In this document: positions 26,761 to 35,003 of the stretch, piece after piece
How positions within the stretch are numbered: the first letter of the stretch is position 1
Layout of the letters: each line of letters starts with the position of its first letter
NCBI RefSeq assembly: GCF_028858535.1
Contig: NZ_JAPMOU010000004.1
Location: 1 to 64,000 of the forward strand
Reading direction: 5' to 3'
DNA: 64,000 bases
From: Spartinivicinus poritis
GTDB lineage: Bacteria > Pseudomonadota > Gammaproteobacteria > Pseudomonadales > Zooshikellaceae
Program-made: the position numbers and the translations under genes
Notes under the pieces: model-generated
What the model saw: the letters and a program-made list of their open reading frames with translations, nothing else
Told to the model about the DNA's origin: nothing
Database searches by the model: none

Positions 26761-27498
26761 ATGAAATTATCTACGTTATTATTTGCTAGTATTGTAGCTT
26801 TGGGGCCTGTCTCAAGTACTTATGCTGAAACCACACAAGTGTTTTGTGGAAAGCTTGACGGTAGCGATTGGTACTGGACAAAAGATCTCAATAATCCAGT
26901 AACAAATTTTAATCGTGTTGGCGTTTCTTATCACTACCCTCCTATAGCAATGTCAGGAGCATGGGAGTCATCCATAATCACTTTAGGAGAATGGGGGTTA
27001 TTCAATGCAAATACGTTTAGCATTACCGAAGCAGAGTACTTATCAATAAATAATAAGTGCCGCTCAGGCTATGTTGTTCAACCAGCTAATAATGCTTTTA
27101 GCGCCTGGAGTTTGTTTAAAGTAAATAAAGGCAATGGCCAATATTTTATTGCACCAGGCTATGTTGAAAAGAACAGAGTTTTAGTGAGAGATTATAGTTT
27201 CGGGCTCAGCGACATCCGCCTAAAACAAACCATTCACCCTTTACAAGAAAGTTTAGATAAAATCAGTCGTGTTAGTGGCTATAGCTACTCATGGCAACCT
27301 GACAGTACTCAGCAACATTTAGCTGGCCAAACTGAATACGGCGTTATTGCCCAAGAAGTACAAGCTGAATTTCCAGAATTAGTAAAGCAAGATGGACAAG
27401 GTTATTTGCGTGTTGATTATCGCGGCTTGATTCCGGTTCTTCTGGAGTCTATCAAAGAGCTAAATACAAGAGTTGAGACCTTAGAGGCAAGACAATAA
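26761..27498 (+). CDS. Secreted protein with S74 intramolecular chaperone domain
   Basis: 245 residues with a signal peptide (MKLSTLLFASIVALGPVSSTYA). The N-terminal half has two cysteines (29, 100) and Trp/Gly-rich beta structure and is unrecognised. The C-terminal third is the peptidase S74 / endosialidase chaperone: SDIRLKQTIHPL (Ser150 cleavage site, Arg153, Lys155), YGVIAQEVQAEFPELV, VDYRGLIPVLLESIKEL and a final coiled-coil. In phage tailspikes this domain trimerises the fibre then cuts itself off before the Ser. Here it is carried by a small exported cell protein, which should release a ~127-residue mature N-terminal trimer. The host surface role is unknown. No ribosome-binding site is evident. 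Confidence 0.85.
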   Translation: MKLSTLLFASIVALGPVSSTYAETTQVFCGKLDGSDWYWTKDLNNPVTNFNRVGVSYHYPPIAMSGAWESSIITLGEWGLFNANTFSITEAEYLSINNKCRSGYVVQPANNAFSAWSLFKVNKGNGQYFIAPGYVEKNRVLVRDYSFGLSDIRLKQTIHPLQESLDKISRVSGYSYSWQPDSTQQHLAGQTEYGVIAQEVQAEFPELVKQDGQGYLRVDYRGLIPVLLESIKELNTRVETLEARQ

Positions 27499-27727
27499 TG
27501 ACACTCTAACCTTCCTCTACCGCTTTTAAGCTGCCTTAAATGTAAGCATTTATCCAGAGACCTTTACTTTCCTTAAGGTACAGAAAGCGTTAGGATTGAA
27601 GGGCATAACAATCAGTATTTGTTTTGCTTAAAAATTTATGCTACAAGAGCTAGGCTGCTTCTGCCTCTTAATAAACAGGGCTGGTATGAGTGATTTGGGT
27701 AGTTTAGCAGATTAAGTCATTAGCATT

Positions 27728-28255
27728 ATGAAAAAAATCAATGTAATAGGCACCAGTGGTAGTGGTAAAACTACTTTTGCTAAAAAACTGGCTCAGCAAC
27801 TCGGTTACCCCTATATAGAAATGGACTCTATTTTTTGGGGTAAAAATTGGTATTGGCCTAGCGATGAAGAATTTTTTAATAATTTAGAATGTCGCTTGAA
27901 GCTAGATAAGTGGGTACTAGATGGTAATTATAGCCGTAGCACACCAATAAAATGGAAAGAGGTTGATACCATTATTTGGATAGACTACAGTTTTCCTCGA
28001 ACCTTATACCAAGCCATAACGCGTGCTCTTAACAGATCCCTTACCAAAAAAGAGCTATGGCCTGGCACAGGCAATAGAGAAAGCTTTGGTAAACTTTTCT
28101 CAAAAGATTCCATAGTCCTTTGGACCATAAAAACCTACTATAAAAATAAAGCTAAGTATCGACAGCTAGCTGCAGAAGAAAAATATAAGCATATTGAGTT
28201 TATTCGATTAGAAAATCCACGGGAATGTCAGAGGTATTTGGATCAGTTTTGTTAA
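27728..28255 (+). CDS. FlaR-like P-loop kinase (DNA topology modulation family)
   Basis: 175 residues beginning KKINVIGTSGSGKTTFAKKLAQQLG, so the Walker A (GTSGSGKTT, 8-16) is intact. YIEMDSIFWGKNW and WVLDGNYSR with IIWIDYSF (Walker-B-like) follow. This is the pattern of the small adenylate-kinase-like proteins annotated as topology modulation protein FlaR. Their true substrate is unsettled; a nucleotide or small-molecule kinase is likely. Lone gene between the S74 gene and the large effector-like operon, which ends convergently. Confidence 0.8.
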   Translation: MKKINVIGTSGSGKTTFAKKLAQQLGYPYIEMDSIFWGKNWYWPSDEEFFNNLECRLKLDKWVLDGNYSRSTPIKWKEVDTIIWIDYSFPRTLYQAITRALNRSLTKKELWPGTGNRESFGKLFSKDSIVLWTIKTYYKNKAKYRQLAAEEKYKHIEFIRLENPRECQRYLDQFC

Positions 28256-28401
28256 GATATGGCTCTTTATAAACTAGCTTTGGTAAGATTTATGCCTTTT
28301 TTCTTTATCATCAACATTAGTGATTAATAGGCTTAAACACTAAAAATTCAGACTCTAAATCTTACCCAAGTTTCTGTTTATCTACCCTATAGACCAAATA
28401 G

Positions 28402-28430
28402 GTGTTCTAAGTATTTTCAATTTAGAACAC
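28402..28430 (-). terminator. Hairpin downstream of the large operon
   Basis: GTGTTCTAA (28402-28410) pairs with TTAGAACAC (28422-28430) around an 11-nt loop, 37 bp past the stop of the 1697-aa gene. A T-rich stretch precedes rather than follows it on the minus strand, so its efficiency as an intrinsic terminator is doubtful. Confidence 0.45.
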
Positions 28431-28466
28431 TCCTAATAAAAAATCACAATACTAAAACTTAGTCTT

Positions 28467-31400
28467 CTAAATTGCATGATCTCCTTTGATTCTATAGTTA
28501 ATATCGCTTACTTCCTTTTCAATCCAATCTTTAATTAGCTTTTCCCTTTTTTCTTTTGGAGTAGCAACCCATTCCATTTCAATTGTCATTCTATGTTTGC
28601 CAGAGTTTTCTTGGTTTTCTTTTAATCTTTTAACAGCTTCATCAATTTTTTCTTGATCCATTTGAACCCATGGTACACCAGAAAAATAATTCCATGGTCG
28701 TGGTACTTGTAATCGAGTAGGAGTACTAAAAAAGCTTGAACCTTCACCATCTTCGGAGATATCTTGAATATTTACACCTGAAAGGTCAGGGGTTTGGATG
28801 TTGGTAATTGTAAAGAAAAAGCTTCCATAATGAGATCTATCAGCTTTATCTCTATCCTCATTTGGGTTGAGAATACCATCTTTACCTAGTTTAACCCTTT
28901 CTCTATTAGCAAAATCAGTTTTACCAAATGGCCGAAGAGAGTTTATTTTCTTACCAGTAGGTGCGGTATAACTAAATTTATGATGGCAGGCGAATACATG
29001 ACGTTCGTTAAGAAAGTCAAAAAGCCCTGTTTGTCCTGACATTGCTTCTTTTTGATCTTTAGTACCCGCGGCCAATAGTCGAGTGATCTCACTAAAACGT
29101 TCTGGGTCATAGGGTATTTCAGAGTCTGTCCAGTTTAGGTCTCCATCAAAATTACCCAGATAGTGTAGTCTTTCACCAATCACAGGACCTAAAATAAGAG
29201 GATTTCTTGAAGCTTCAGCTAACTGAAATGAGATAGGTATTCTTGTCCAGCTTTTTTTCTGCTGCTCGTTTCTATCTGCTTGGTATTCATAAGAGCCATC
29301 AGCAGATTTCGAGTGTTTAATTTCTAAGTAGCCATCCTTGGTTAATTTATCACAAGCCACCAATAGCACAACTTCAACCGATGTACTCCAGTCAAAATCC
29401 GGAATCCTTACGCGTGTGCCATTAAAAATTAAAGGTTGGCCTCTTACTTTATATTCATTCATACCAGGGATATCATCATCACCAACAAAGGAATCATGCA
29501 ACATAAAGTAGGGGTTATTTTTACCTATTTTAAATAAAGCAACACAAGTAATATTCCCATCAAATAAAGGCGGATACTCAAATTTATAAGATGATGATGT
29601 TAAAAATTTCTTATGAAGAAAAAGTTTTTCTAAGTAAACATCTCCATATTTTTTATTAACATCAATAGATACTTTATAGTCATCCATCCTATCTTCACCT
29701 GTCTTTAGCCTTGTCAGCCAATGGTACAGATCACGTTTATAAATAGAGATATGATATAAAGAAGTACTCTGGTTTGCTACTTCAATGGTAAATTCATAAT
29801 TCATATCACCTAGAATACCAAGCTGGTATTGTTTGTAGACATCCTTATCTATGAATAGGTGACGTGCAACTTTAGCCATTGGAGATGAGTCATTAACAAA
29901 ATAACGCTCAATTTTCTGAAAATTACCTGTCATGGGTTTAGTGCCAAATACAATATTATTACCAAGCTGGTAATAAGGTATTATAATTGCGCCTTTTTTT
30001 CCTGCTAGAAATTTTTCATTATCAAGCAGCACATCTTCTGTCAGTGTCTTTAAAAAACCGTCATAAACAGGACCATCAGCAGACCAAACACCATCAACTC
30101 TTTTTAGCTGTAGCTTAAATGGAACAGCTAATGCTTCCTTGATATCTTGTCGATCTTTCATTACTACTATGATTCTAATTTGGTCAAGCGGAGAGATTGC
30201 TATTAAATTTCCATCTTCATCTCGGTGGTTGTATAATTTTTGCCACTCCGTTTTATTATTAGAACCATAAGGCCGCCAATAAACATTAGAATACTCGTAA
30301 TCTTCTGGTGTAATTTCAGATAAATCGGTCCTGAAGGTTTTGGCAAATGTCCAAGTGTCTTCAGCACTAAAATAATGTACTGGAAATACCCGCTGAAATT
30401 CCGCACGAACCGAGCCATCAACATCATTAAAGGCGCTATTAAAAAAACCCCGCATGGATACTAATGGCCGATGAAAAAACTCACTTGTTCCTCCCCAAGC
30501 ATCAGACACTTCATGAGCAACCCAACTATCCCATGTTCTTTCACCCTCGTCTTCTCGTTTTCTAAGATCATATTCAGCAACCCCCTGCATCCAAAATTCA
30601 TCCAAGGATACTGGGAAATCTAAGTCCATAGGATATAGCCAGTTATCGTTCATAATATATTTATTAATATATAAATCGACTTTAAGTTTTTTAAGTTCCT
30701 GTATGTATCCTTCTTGACTATCCGATTCTATAGCCGCTCTTTTAAGCAGCCCCACTAATCCTTGGATAGCCTCAAAGCGCAAACGATACTGAATATCAAG
30801 AAAATATTTTGCGATTCTTAAGCTATCTCGTGAAAACTCTTCCCCATTTTCAGGATTTTGTTTCACATTATGCTTTATTATTTCCTGTTTTTTATAATAA
30901 AACTTTTCAATTGACTCTTTTAACAAAAGTTGATTTGCATACGATGTCTCTTCAACTGCATAAATACTGGCATATTTGTCTAATTTAGATGAGAAGTAAC
31001 CTTCCTGACATAGTCTGTCAGCCATATCTTGAGCAGGACCAAATAAAGTAGTTGCTTTATCTGCAACCTTACCTGCCAGCTGGATAACTGTTATTGCATT
31101 AACGACGACAAACCCAATTGGGGTAAATGAAGCAGCTACCATTACTAAATCGATACAAGTCGATACAAATTTTCCCAGTTCCTCATTAACTTTTTTATCA
31201 TATTTTATACTTTGTAAAATAGCCGCATGTATTTTCTGACTACCCTGTCTAAATGTATGATAAATAGGAATACGCTCACTATTATAAAATCGAGCCACAG
31301 CTTCTACACGACGGCTAAGTACCTTATTCTCTTCTCCTTGTTTGTCGCGAATTGGTAAAGTTTCACCATAACCAATAATATGCAGTTTATCAGCAGGCAC

Positions 31401-33560
31401 ACCATACTCAATTAATTTTGCCTTTACATTCGCAACTCGTCGCTCAGATAGCTTTTGATTATATTCAAATTCACCTTCAGTACTAGCATAGCCTTTCAAA
31501 GTAACGACAGTATCTGCAGAACATTGATGCATGACGGCCTCTGCGAAGGCCTTTACTGAGCCTAACTGTGATTTACCGTTAATTTGATAAATCTCATCTT
31601 TATCTTGTGGAAAGACAACATTCAGTTTGACCTCCTGAGTGCCTACCAAGGCTAGTTGGCTAGATAAAAATGAAGGATCATTTAAAATAGCTTTATAGTC
31701 TTTTTGAGTTAAGATTCCTCTGTTCACATAATTTGCAGTACAAGAAGTTAAGTCATTTAGTGTTTGGGTTATTTTATGGTAATGCTCATTAATAGCATGT
31801 AGTTGATTAACTGCTTGACTACGGTTCTTGCTAGCATGATGTATAGCTTTTCCTGTAGACCATAAATCACCTGTTTTATTTATTACGTCGAGCACTGCTG
31901 CAGCTTTTATAATACCACCAGTTGCATGCCCCAGTAGTTTTACATGCAATCTTGATAGCCCCATTCGACGCATCCTGCGGTATGCGGTTCGGTTACTGGT
32001 AAAGCCAGCCTCATTTATCCAACGGTTTTGTAAAACCGTTGAGGTTAACGTGCCATTACGCCATTCTTGCACTGACTTAAATAAAGCTGGGCCTTTACTG
32101 ATCAAGTCATTAATATCTAAAATTGCTTCCATTGCCTGATAAGTAGCTGTATCTCGAGGAATAGGGGCAAACTCCTTCAATGCGGTAAGGGTAGCCATAC
32201 CATAGCTCCAGCGATCGCCAGCAGTAGCAAAGCCACCTACGGTATCATAAATGGTTTTACCTACTTTTGTCGCATGGACTGCTGAATCTAATCCTGTTAA
32301 CACTTTTTTGGCTATATTGCTAGGTACCCGCCCATGAACATCTTCTTTATCTGCCCACATGGCATGGCGTAAAATATGTCCAAAAATCTCAGGGCACTGC
32401 TGTACCATTACTTCTTCCAAAGCAACTGGATCGCCATTGACAATGGAAATATCACCCACAGGGGTATTAGTATCAAAGTCCAGATAGGCCAACAAAGTAT
32501 ATTTATTAGTACCTTCAATTTGGTGTTTTTTACTTCCTGCAATGGTAGGGTGCCATTGGCCTTTGGAAGAATAACCAGTATTAGATAAGTCAATTTCAAA
32601 CTGATACAGCCCAACTTTAAGTTCAGCCTTTGATTTAAAATGTGCAGTTAAAAAAATGGGGTCATTTGAGTCTGCAGACAATCTAACATCAACAAAACGT
32701 ATGATTTCTTCTTCATTAGTAGCTTCTTGTTCACTGAGATGTTTTGGCCAAGCAGTTACTCTAGCTCCTTCAAATCGTTGGTCAGAAAAAAGCATAACAA
32801 CGCCACGGAAACGCGGGAATACAAACCCGTAAACCTCACCCGTACGATGGTTTTTGGCCAAGTCTTTACGCCAGACCCTATATTCAGTACGCTGTTCTCT
32901 ATTTCTTGTTAATAACCCTTGATTATCATCGTTCAATTGCTCCTCTTCTGGTAATGTAAAAATATCTTGTTCCTTGATATTTTGCTTGGTAACTTTATTG
33001 CCGGTGATGCCGCTGTCTTTTAATACGTTATTAACTGCTTTTGCCCAATTAGGTCCAGCCGCCGCCATAGCATAATTCAGCAGTGCCTGGGGTGGGGTAA
33101 AAAATTCAATAGTTTCGAACAACAGTTCGTCAGCATCACGTACTAAATGAAAATTTTGTCCTTCACCTACCGTTAACATTAGGTCGGTATTGTCGATATC
33201 TTTCTTGGTATACTTTGTATTATCCTGCTTATCTTCCAATGCCGCTTTAACCGACTGAGGGGTGACAGTCGCCCATTTAATCACACCATTTTCGGAGCTA
33301 ACTAAGGGAATCCATACTTCACCACCTGAATTGCTTTCGTCTGCAGTTGTAGTTTCCTCCTGTTCTTTAGGCTCATCTTTCTGTTTTTCTTGTAGAGCTT
33401 TGGGTAATTTAACATCAGCTATATGGCTTGATACTTTGGCAAAAATAAGCTGATTTGGCAAAGGCTCATACTTACCGGCTGGTTCTCCTTGTTCATCAAC
33501 CTCTACCGTCATAAAATACAAAAGCTGTTTATCTTTTGCAGAACCTGATTGACTAGCCAC
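28467..33560 (-). CDS. 1697-aa effector-like protein with internal OmpA-like domain
   Basis: A giant hydrophilic protein starting at GTG with AAAGGAG 8 nt upstream; no signal peptide. Residues 1-165 include a Glu/Lys-rich linker. About 645-760 is an OmpA-like peptidoglycan-binding domain: VVFPQDKDEIY, TLKGYASTEGEFEYNQKLSERRVANVKAKL, then PADKLHIIGYGETLP and SRRVEAVARF. A hydrophobic pair of helices lies at about 803-833 (FVSTCIDLVMVAASF, GFVVVNAITVIQLAG). The C-terminal ~850 residues are unrecognised, rich in aromatic residues and beta structure. A peptidoglycan-binding domain in a protein without a signal sequence suggests delivery by a contractile or other dedicated system. Last gene of a three-gene operon; 13 bp behind the lipoprotein. 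Enzymatic activity not identifiable by eye. Confidence 0.6.
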   Translation of the reverse strand: MASQSGSAKDKQLLYFMTVEVDEQGEPAGKYEPLPNQLIFAKVSSHIADVKLPKALQEKQKDEPKEQEETTTADESNSGGEVWIPLVSSENGVIKWATVTPQSVKAALEDKQDNTKYTKKDIDNTDLMLTVGEGQNFHLVRDADELLFETIEFFTPPQALLNYAMAAAGPNWAKAVNNVLKDSGITGNKVTKQNIKEQDIFTLPEEEQLNDDNQGLLTRNREQRTEYRVWRKDLAKNHRTGEVYGFVFPRFRGVVMLFSDQRFEGARVTAWPKHLSEQEATNEEEIIRFVDVRLSADSNDPIFLTAHFKSKAELKVGLYQFEIDLSNTGYSSKGQWHPTIAGSKKHQIEGTNKYTLLAYLDFDTNTPVGDISIVNGDPVALEEVMVQQCPEIFGHILRHAMWADKEDVHGRVPSNIAKKVLTGLDSAVHATKVGKTIYDTVGGFATAGDRWSYGMATLTALKEFAPIPRDTATYQAMEAILDINDLISKGPALFKSVQEWRNGTLTSTVLQNRWINEAGFTSNRTAYRRMRRMGLSRLHVKLLGHATGGIIKAAAVLDVINKTGDLWSTGKAIHHASKNRSQAVNQLHAINEHYHKITQTLNDLTSCTANYVNRGILTQKDYKAILNDPSFLSSQLALVGTQEVKLNVVFPQDKDEIYQINGKSQLGSVKAFAEAVMHQCSADTVVTLKGYASTEGEFEYNQKLSERRVANVKAKLIEYGVPADKLHIIGYGETLPIRDKQGEENKVLSRRVEAVARFYNSERIPIYHTFRQGSQKIHAAILQSIKYDKKVNEELGKFVSTCIDLVMVAASFTPIGFVVVNAITVIQLAGKVADKATTLFGPAQDMADRLCQEGYFSSKLDKYASIYAVEETSYANQLLLKESIEKFYYKKQEIIKHNVKQNPENGEEFSRDSLRIAKYFLDIQYRLRFEAIQGLVGLLKRAAIESDSQEGYIQELKKLKVDLYINKYIMNDNWLYPMDLDFPVSLDEFWMQGVAEYDLRKREDEGERTWDSWVAHEVSDAWGGTSEFFHRPLVSMRGFFNSAFNDVDGSVRAEFQRVFPVHYFSAEDTWTFAKTFRTDLSEITPEDYEYSNVYWRPYGSNNKTEWQKLYNHRDEDGNLIAISPLDQIRIIVVMKDRQDIKEALAVPFKLQLKRVDGVWSADGPVYDGFLKTLTEDVLLDNEKFLAGKKGAIIIPYYQLGNNIVFGTKPMTGNFQKIERYFVNDSSPMAKVARHLFIDKDVYKQYQLGILGDMNYEFTIEVANQSTSLYHISIYKRDLYHWLTRLKTGEDRMDDYKVSIDVNKKYGDVYLEKLFLHKKFLTSSSYKFEYPPLFDGNITCVALFKIGKNNPYFMLHDSFVGDDDIPGMNEYKVRGQPLIFNGTRVRIPDFDWSTSVEVVLLVACDKLTKDGYLEIKHSKSADGSYEYQADRNEQQKKSWTRIPISFQLAEASRNPLILGPVIGERLHYLGNFDGDLNWTDSEIPYDPERFSEITRLLAAGTKDQKEAMSGQTGLFDFLNERHVFACHHKFSYTAPTGKKINSLRPFGKTDFANRERVKLGKDGILNPNEDRDKADRSHYGSFFFTITNIQTPDLSGVNIQDISEDGEGSSFFSTPTRLQVPRPWNYFSGVPWVQMDQEKIDEAVKRLKENQENSGKHRMTIEMEWVATPKEKREKLIKDWIEKEVSDINYRIKGDHAI

Positions 33561-33573
33561 GTTAAAACTCCTT

Positions 33574-34644
33574 TTATTTATTACTCAAACTCAGGTTATA
33601 TAAAAAAGCATCTTTTAACTTAATAACTAGCGGAACCTCAGGTTTAACCTTATTATACGAAATATTATTGATTCGACTTGCATCAATTTTTTTATAGTTA
33701 AAGTCATAATAAACTGGCTCTTCAGTCGCCATAAATGCGACTACTGACGGCCTATTTCTTTCTCCAGTTTCATATGCTTTATCGTTGATTGTATCAACTA
33801 ACAAATTACCAATAGCACCACTGCTTTTCGTTGAAAAAACAAATCGTCCATTTAAGCTAAACCTTACAACTTCTAGTATTCTAGAATTAGATTTTTTTGG
33901 GTAAAAGTTTTTCTTTAAAAAAGGCTCTTTTCCATCTTTTTTAAACTTGTAAATTGTTCCGCCATAACTAATGCCAATAAAATCATCGTCTGGACCAAAA
34001 ATCTTAAATGCCATATAGGGTTCTTTATTATGATATTTTTCAACAACCTGTTTCGTTTTAATATCATATTCACGAATTTTATGCCCCCATAGATAGTACA
34101 ATTTTGTACTGTCGTGACTAAAATTTAAATAAGTCTCTTGACGTATTTTTTCTTCAACTGTTACAGCTGTATCATTTTTCAAGTCAACTAAAATTATAGG
34201 ATCATGAGCAAAACGTTTACCTGTCATCATTAATGCTAAATAGCGATTGTTTGGGCTTCGCACAGGGCGTGCAGTAGCAATAACCCCCTCTTCAAACTGA
34301 TTTAAATACTCTTTAGATGCCACTCGACGTAGATCGGTACCATCTTTTTTAATACTCCACACTTCTTTAGCAAGACTGTCCAAGTCTTGTCGTCTCATGG
34401 TAAACTGAATACGAGGCTGATCAAATTGCTTTGGGTCATCTAAGTCTTCTTCCAATACCAAAAAATCATAAGGCGGTGTAGGTGGCCCCATTTTAGCGTT
34501 TTGGGCTTTAGCCTCAGGGGTATCTAATGCACTGATCGTTTTATATTCTGGCTGCTCTTGTTTATCAGACGAATCTGAAGGTTGGCAGGCTATTAGGGAA
34601 AGTGCTGTTGCAACAATAAAAAAGTAATAGTTAAGTTTTTTCAT
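33574..34644 (-). CDS. Lipoprotein with beta-propeller-like repeats
   Basis: A lipoprotein: MKKLNYYFFIVATALSLIAC gives a lipobox LIAC with the acylated Cys at residue 20. Position +2 is Gln and +3 Pro, so outer-membrane sorting is expected. The body has TolB/WD-like strands (RSPNNRYLALMMTG, FSHDSTKLYYLWG, RFSLNGRFVFST) separated by roughly 50-70 residues, suggesting a small propeller of uncertain blade count. It lies between the two large proteins of the operon with 13 bp to the downstream gene, so an immunity or docking role is tempting but unproven. The start at 34644 fits the signal peptide better than an in-frame ATG at 34665. Confidence 0.65.
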   Translation of the reverse strand: MKKLNYYFFIVATALSLIACQPSDSSDKQEQPEYKTISALDTPEAKAQNAKMGPPTPPYDFLVLEEDLDDPKQFDQPRIQFTMRRQDLDSLAKEVWSIKKDGTDLRRVASKEYLNQFEEGVIATARPVRSPNNRYLALMMTGKRFAHDPIILVDLKNDTAVTVEEKIRQETYLNFSHDSTKLYYLWGHKIREYDIKTKQVVEKYHNKEPYMAFKIFGPDDDFIGISYGGTIYKFKKDGKEPFLKKNFYPKKSNSRILEVVRFSLNGRFVFSTKSSGAIGNLLVDTINDKAYETGERNRPSVVAFMATEEPVYYDFNYKKIDASRINNISYNKVKPEVPLVIKLKDAFLYNLSLSNK

Positions 34645-34704
34645 TTTCTTACAATGTATTTTCATTTAACGCTTTTAAACTAATTTCACTAATCTTTTAT
34701 AGAC

Positions 34705-34920
34705 TAGCCCCTCACCCCAGCCCTCTCCCAGAGGGAGAAGGAGCCCAGACTGATGTGCCGGTAAAGCTGGTGATTATAACTAGCTTCCCTTATTGGAAGT
34801 CGCCGCTAAAGCCGGGGAATATGGAGTGATAGGGTGTTCTAGAACGGCTGTCGGGAACAGCTAAAGCTCTAAAGGCCATGGATGGCCTTGTAGAGCAGTG
34901 GAAGAATACCCTGTTGCTTC
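34705..34920. repeat. Palindromic multi-hairpin element inside the operon
   Basis: The block opens with CCCTCACCCCAGCCCTCTCCC-AGA-GGGAGA, a hairpin type dispersed in many bacterial genomes. It continues with CTTCC-CTTATT-GGAAG and two related GCCG(G/C)TAAAGC(T/C)GG segments. The end forms a nested structure at 34831-34912: outer arms AGGGTGTTCT / AGAATACCCT enclose GCTGT-CGGGA-ACAGC (34847-34861) and GCTCTAAAAGGCC-ATGGAT-GGCCTTGTAGAGC (34866-34896). It separates the lipoprotein gene from the 518-aa gene and could attenuate or process the operon mRNA. No coding frame was seen in it. Confidence 0.65.
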
Positions 34921-35003
34921 ATATTAACTCTCCAGTACCCTTTCGCGACATCCTCTTATTCCATACATACTGCCAAATTTTTTATTAGCTCTCATCAAAA
35001 AAG

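Noticed and set aside
28467-33560. Reading the giant protein as an outer-membrane OmpA-type porin or surface adhesin
   Set aside because: No signal peptide, no beta-barrel strands around the OmpA-like domain, and no tandem adhesin repeats.
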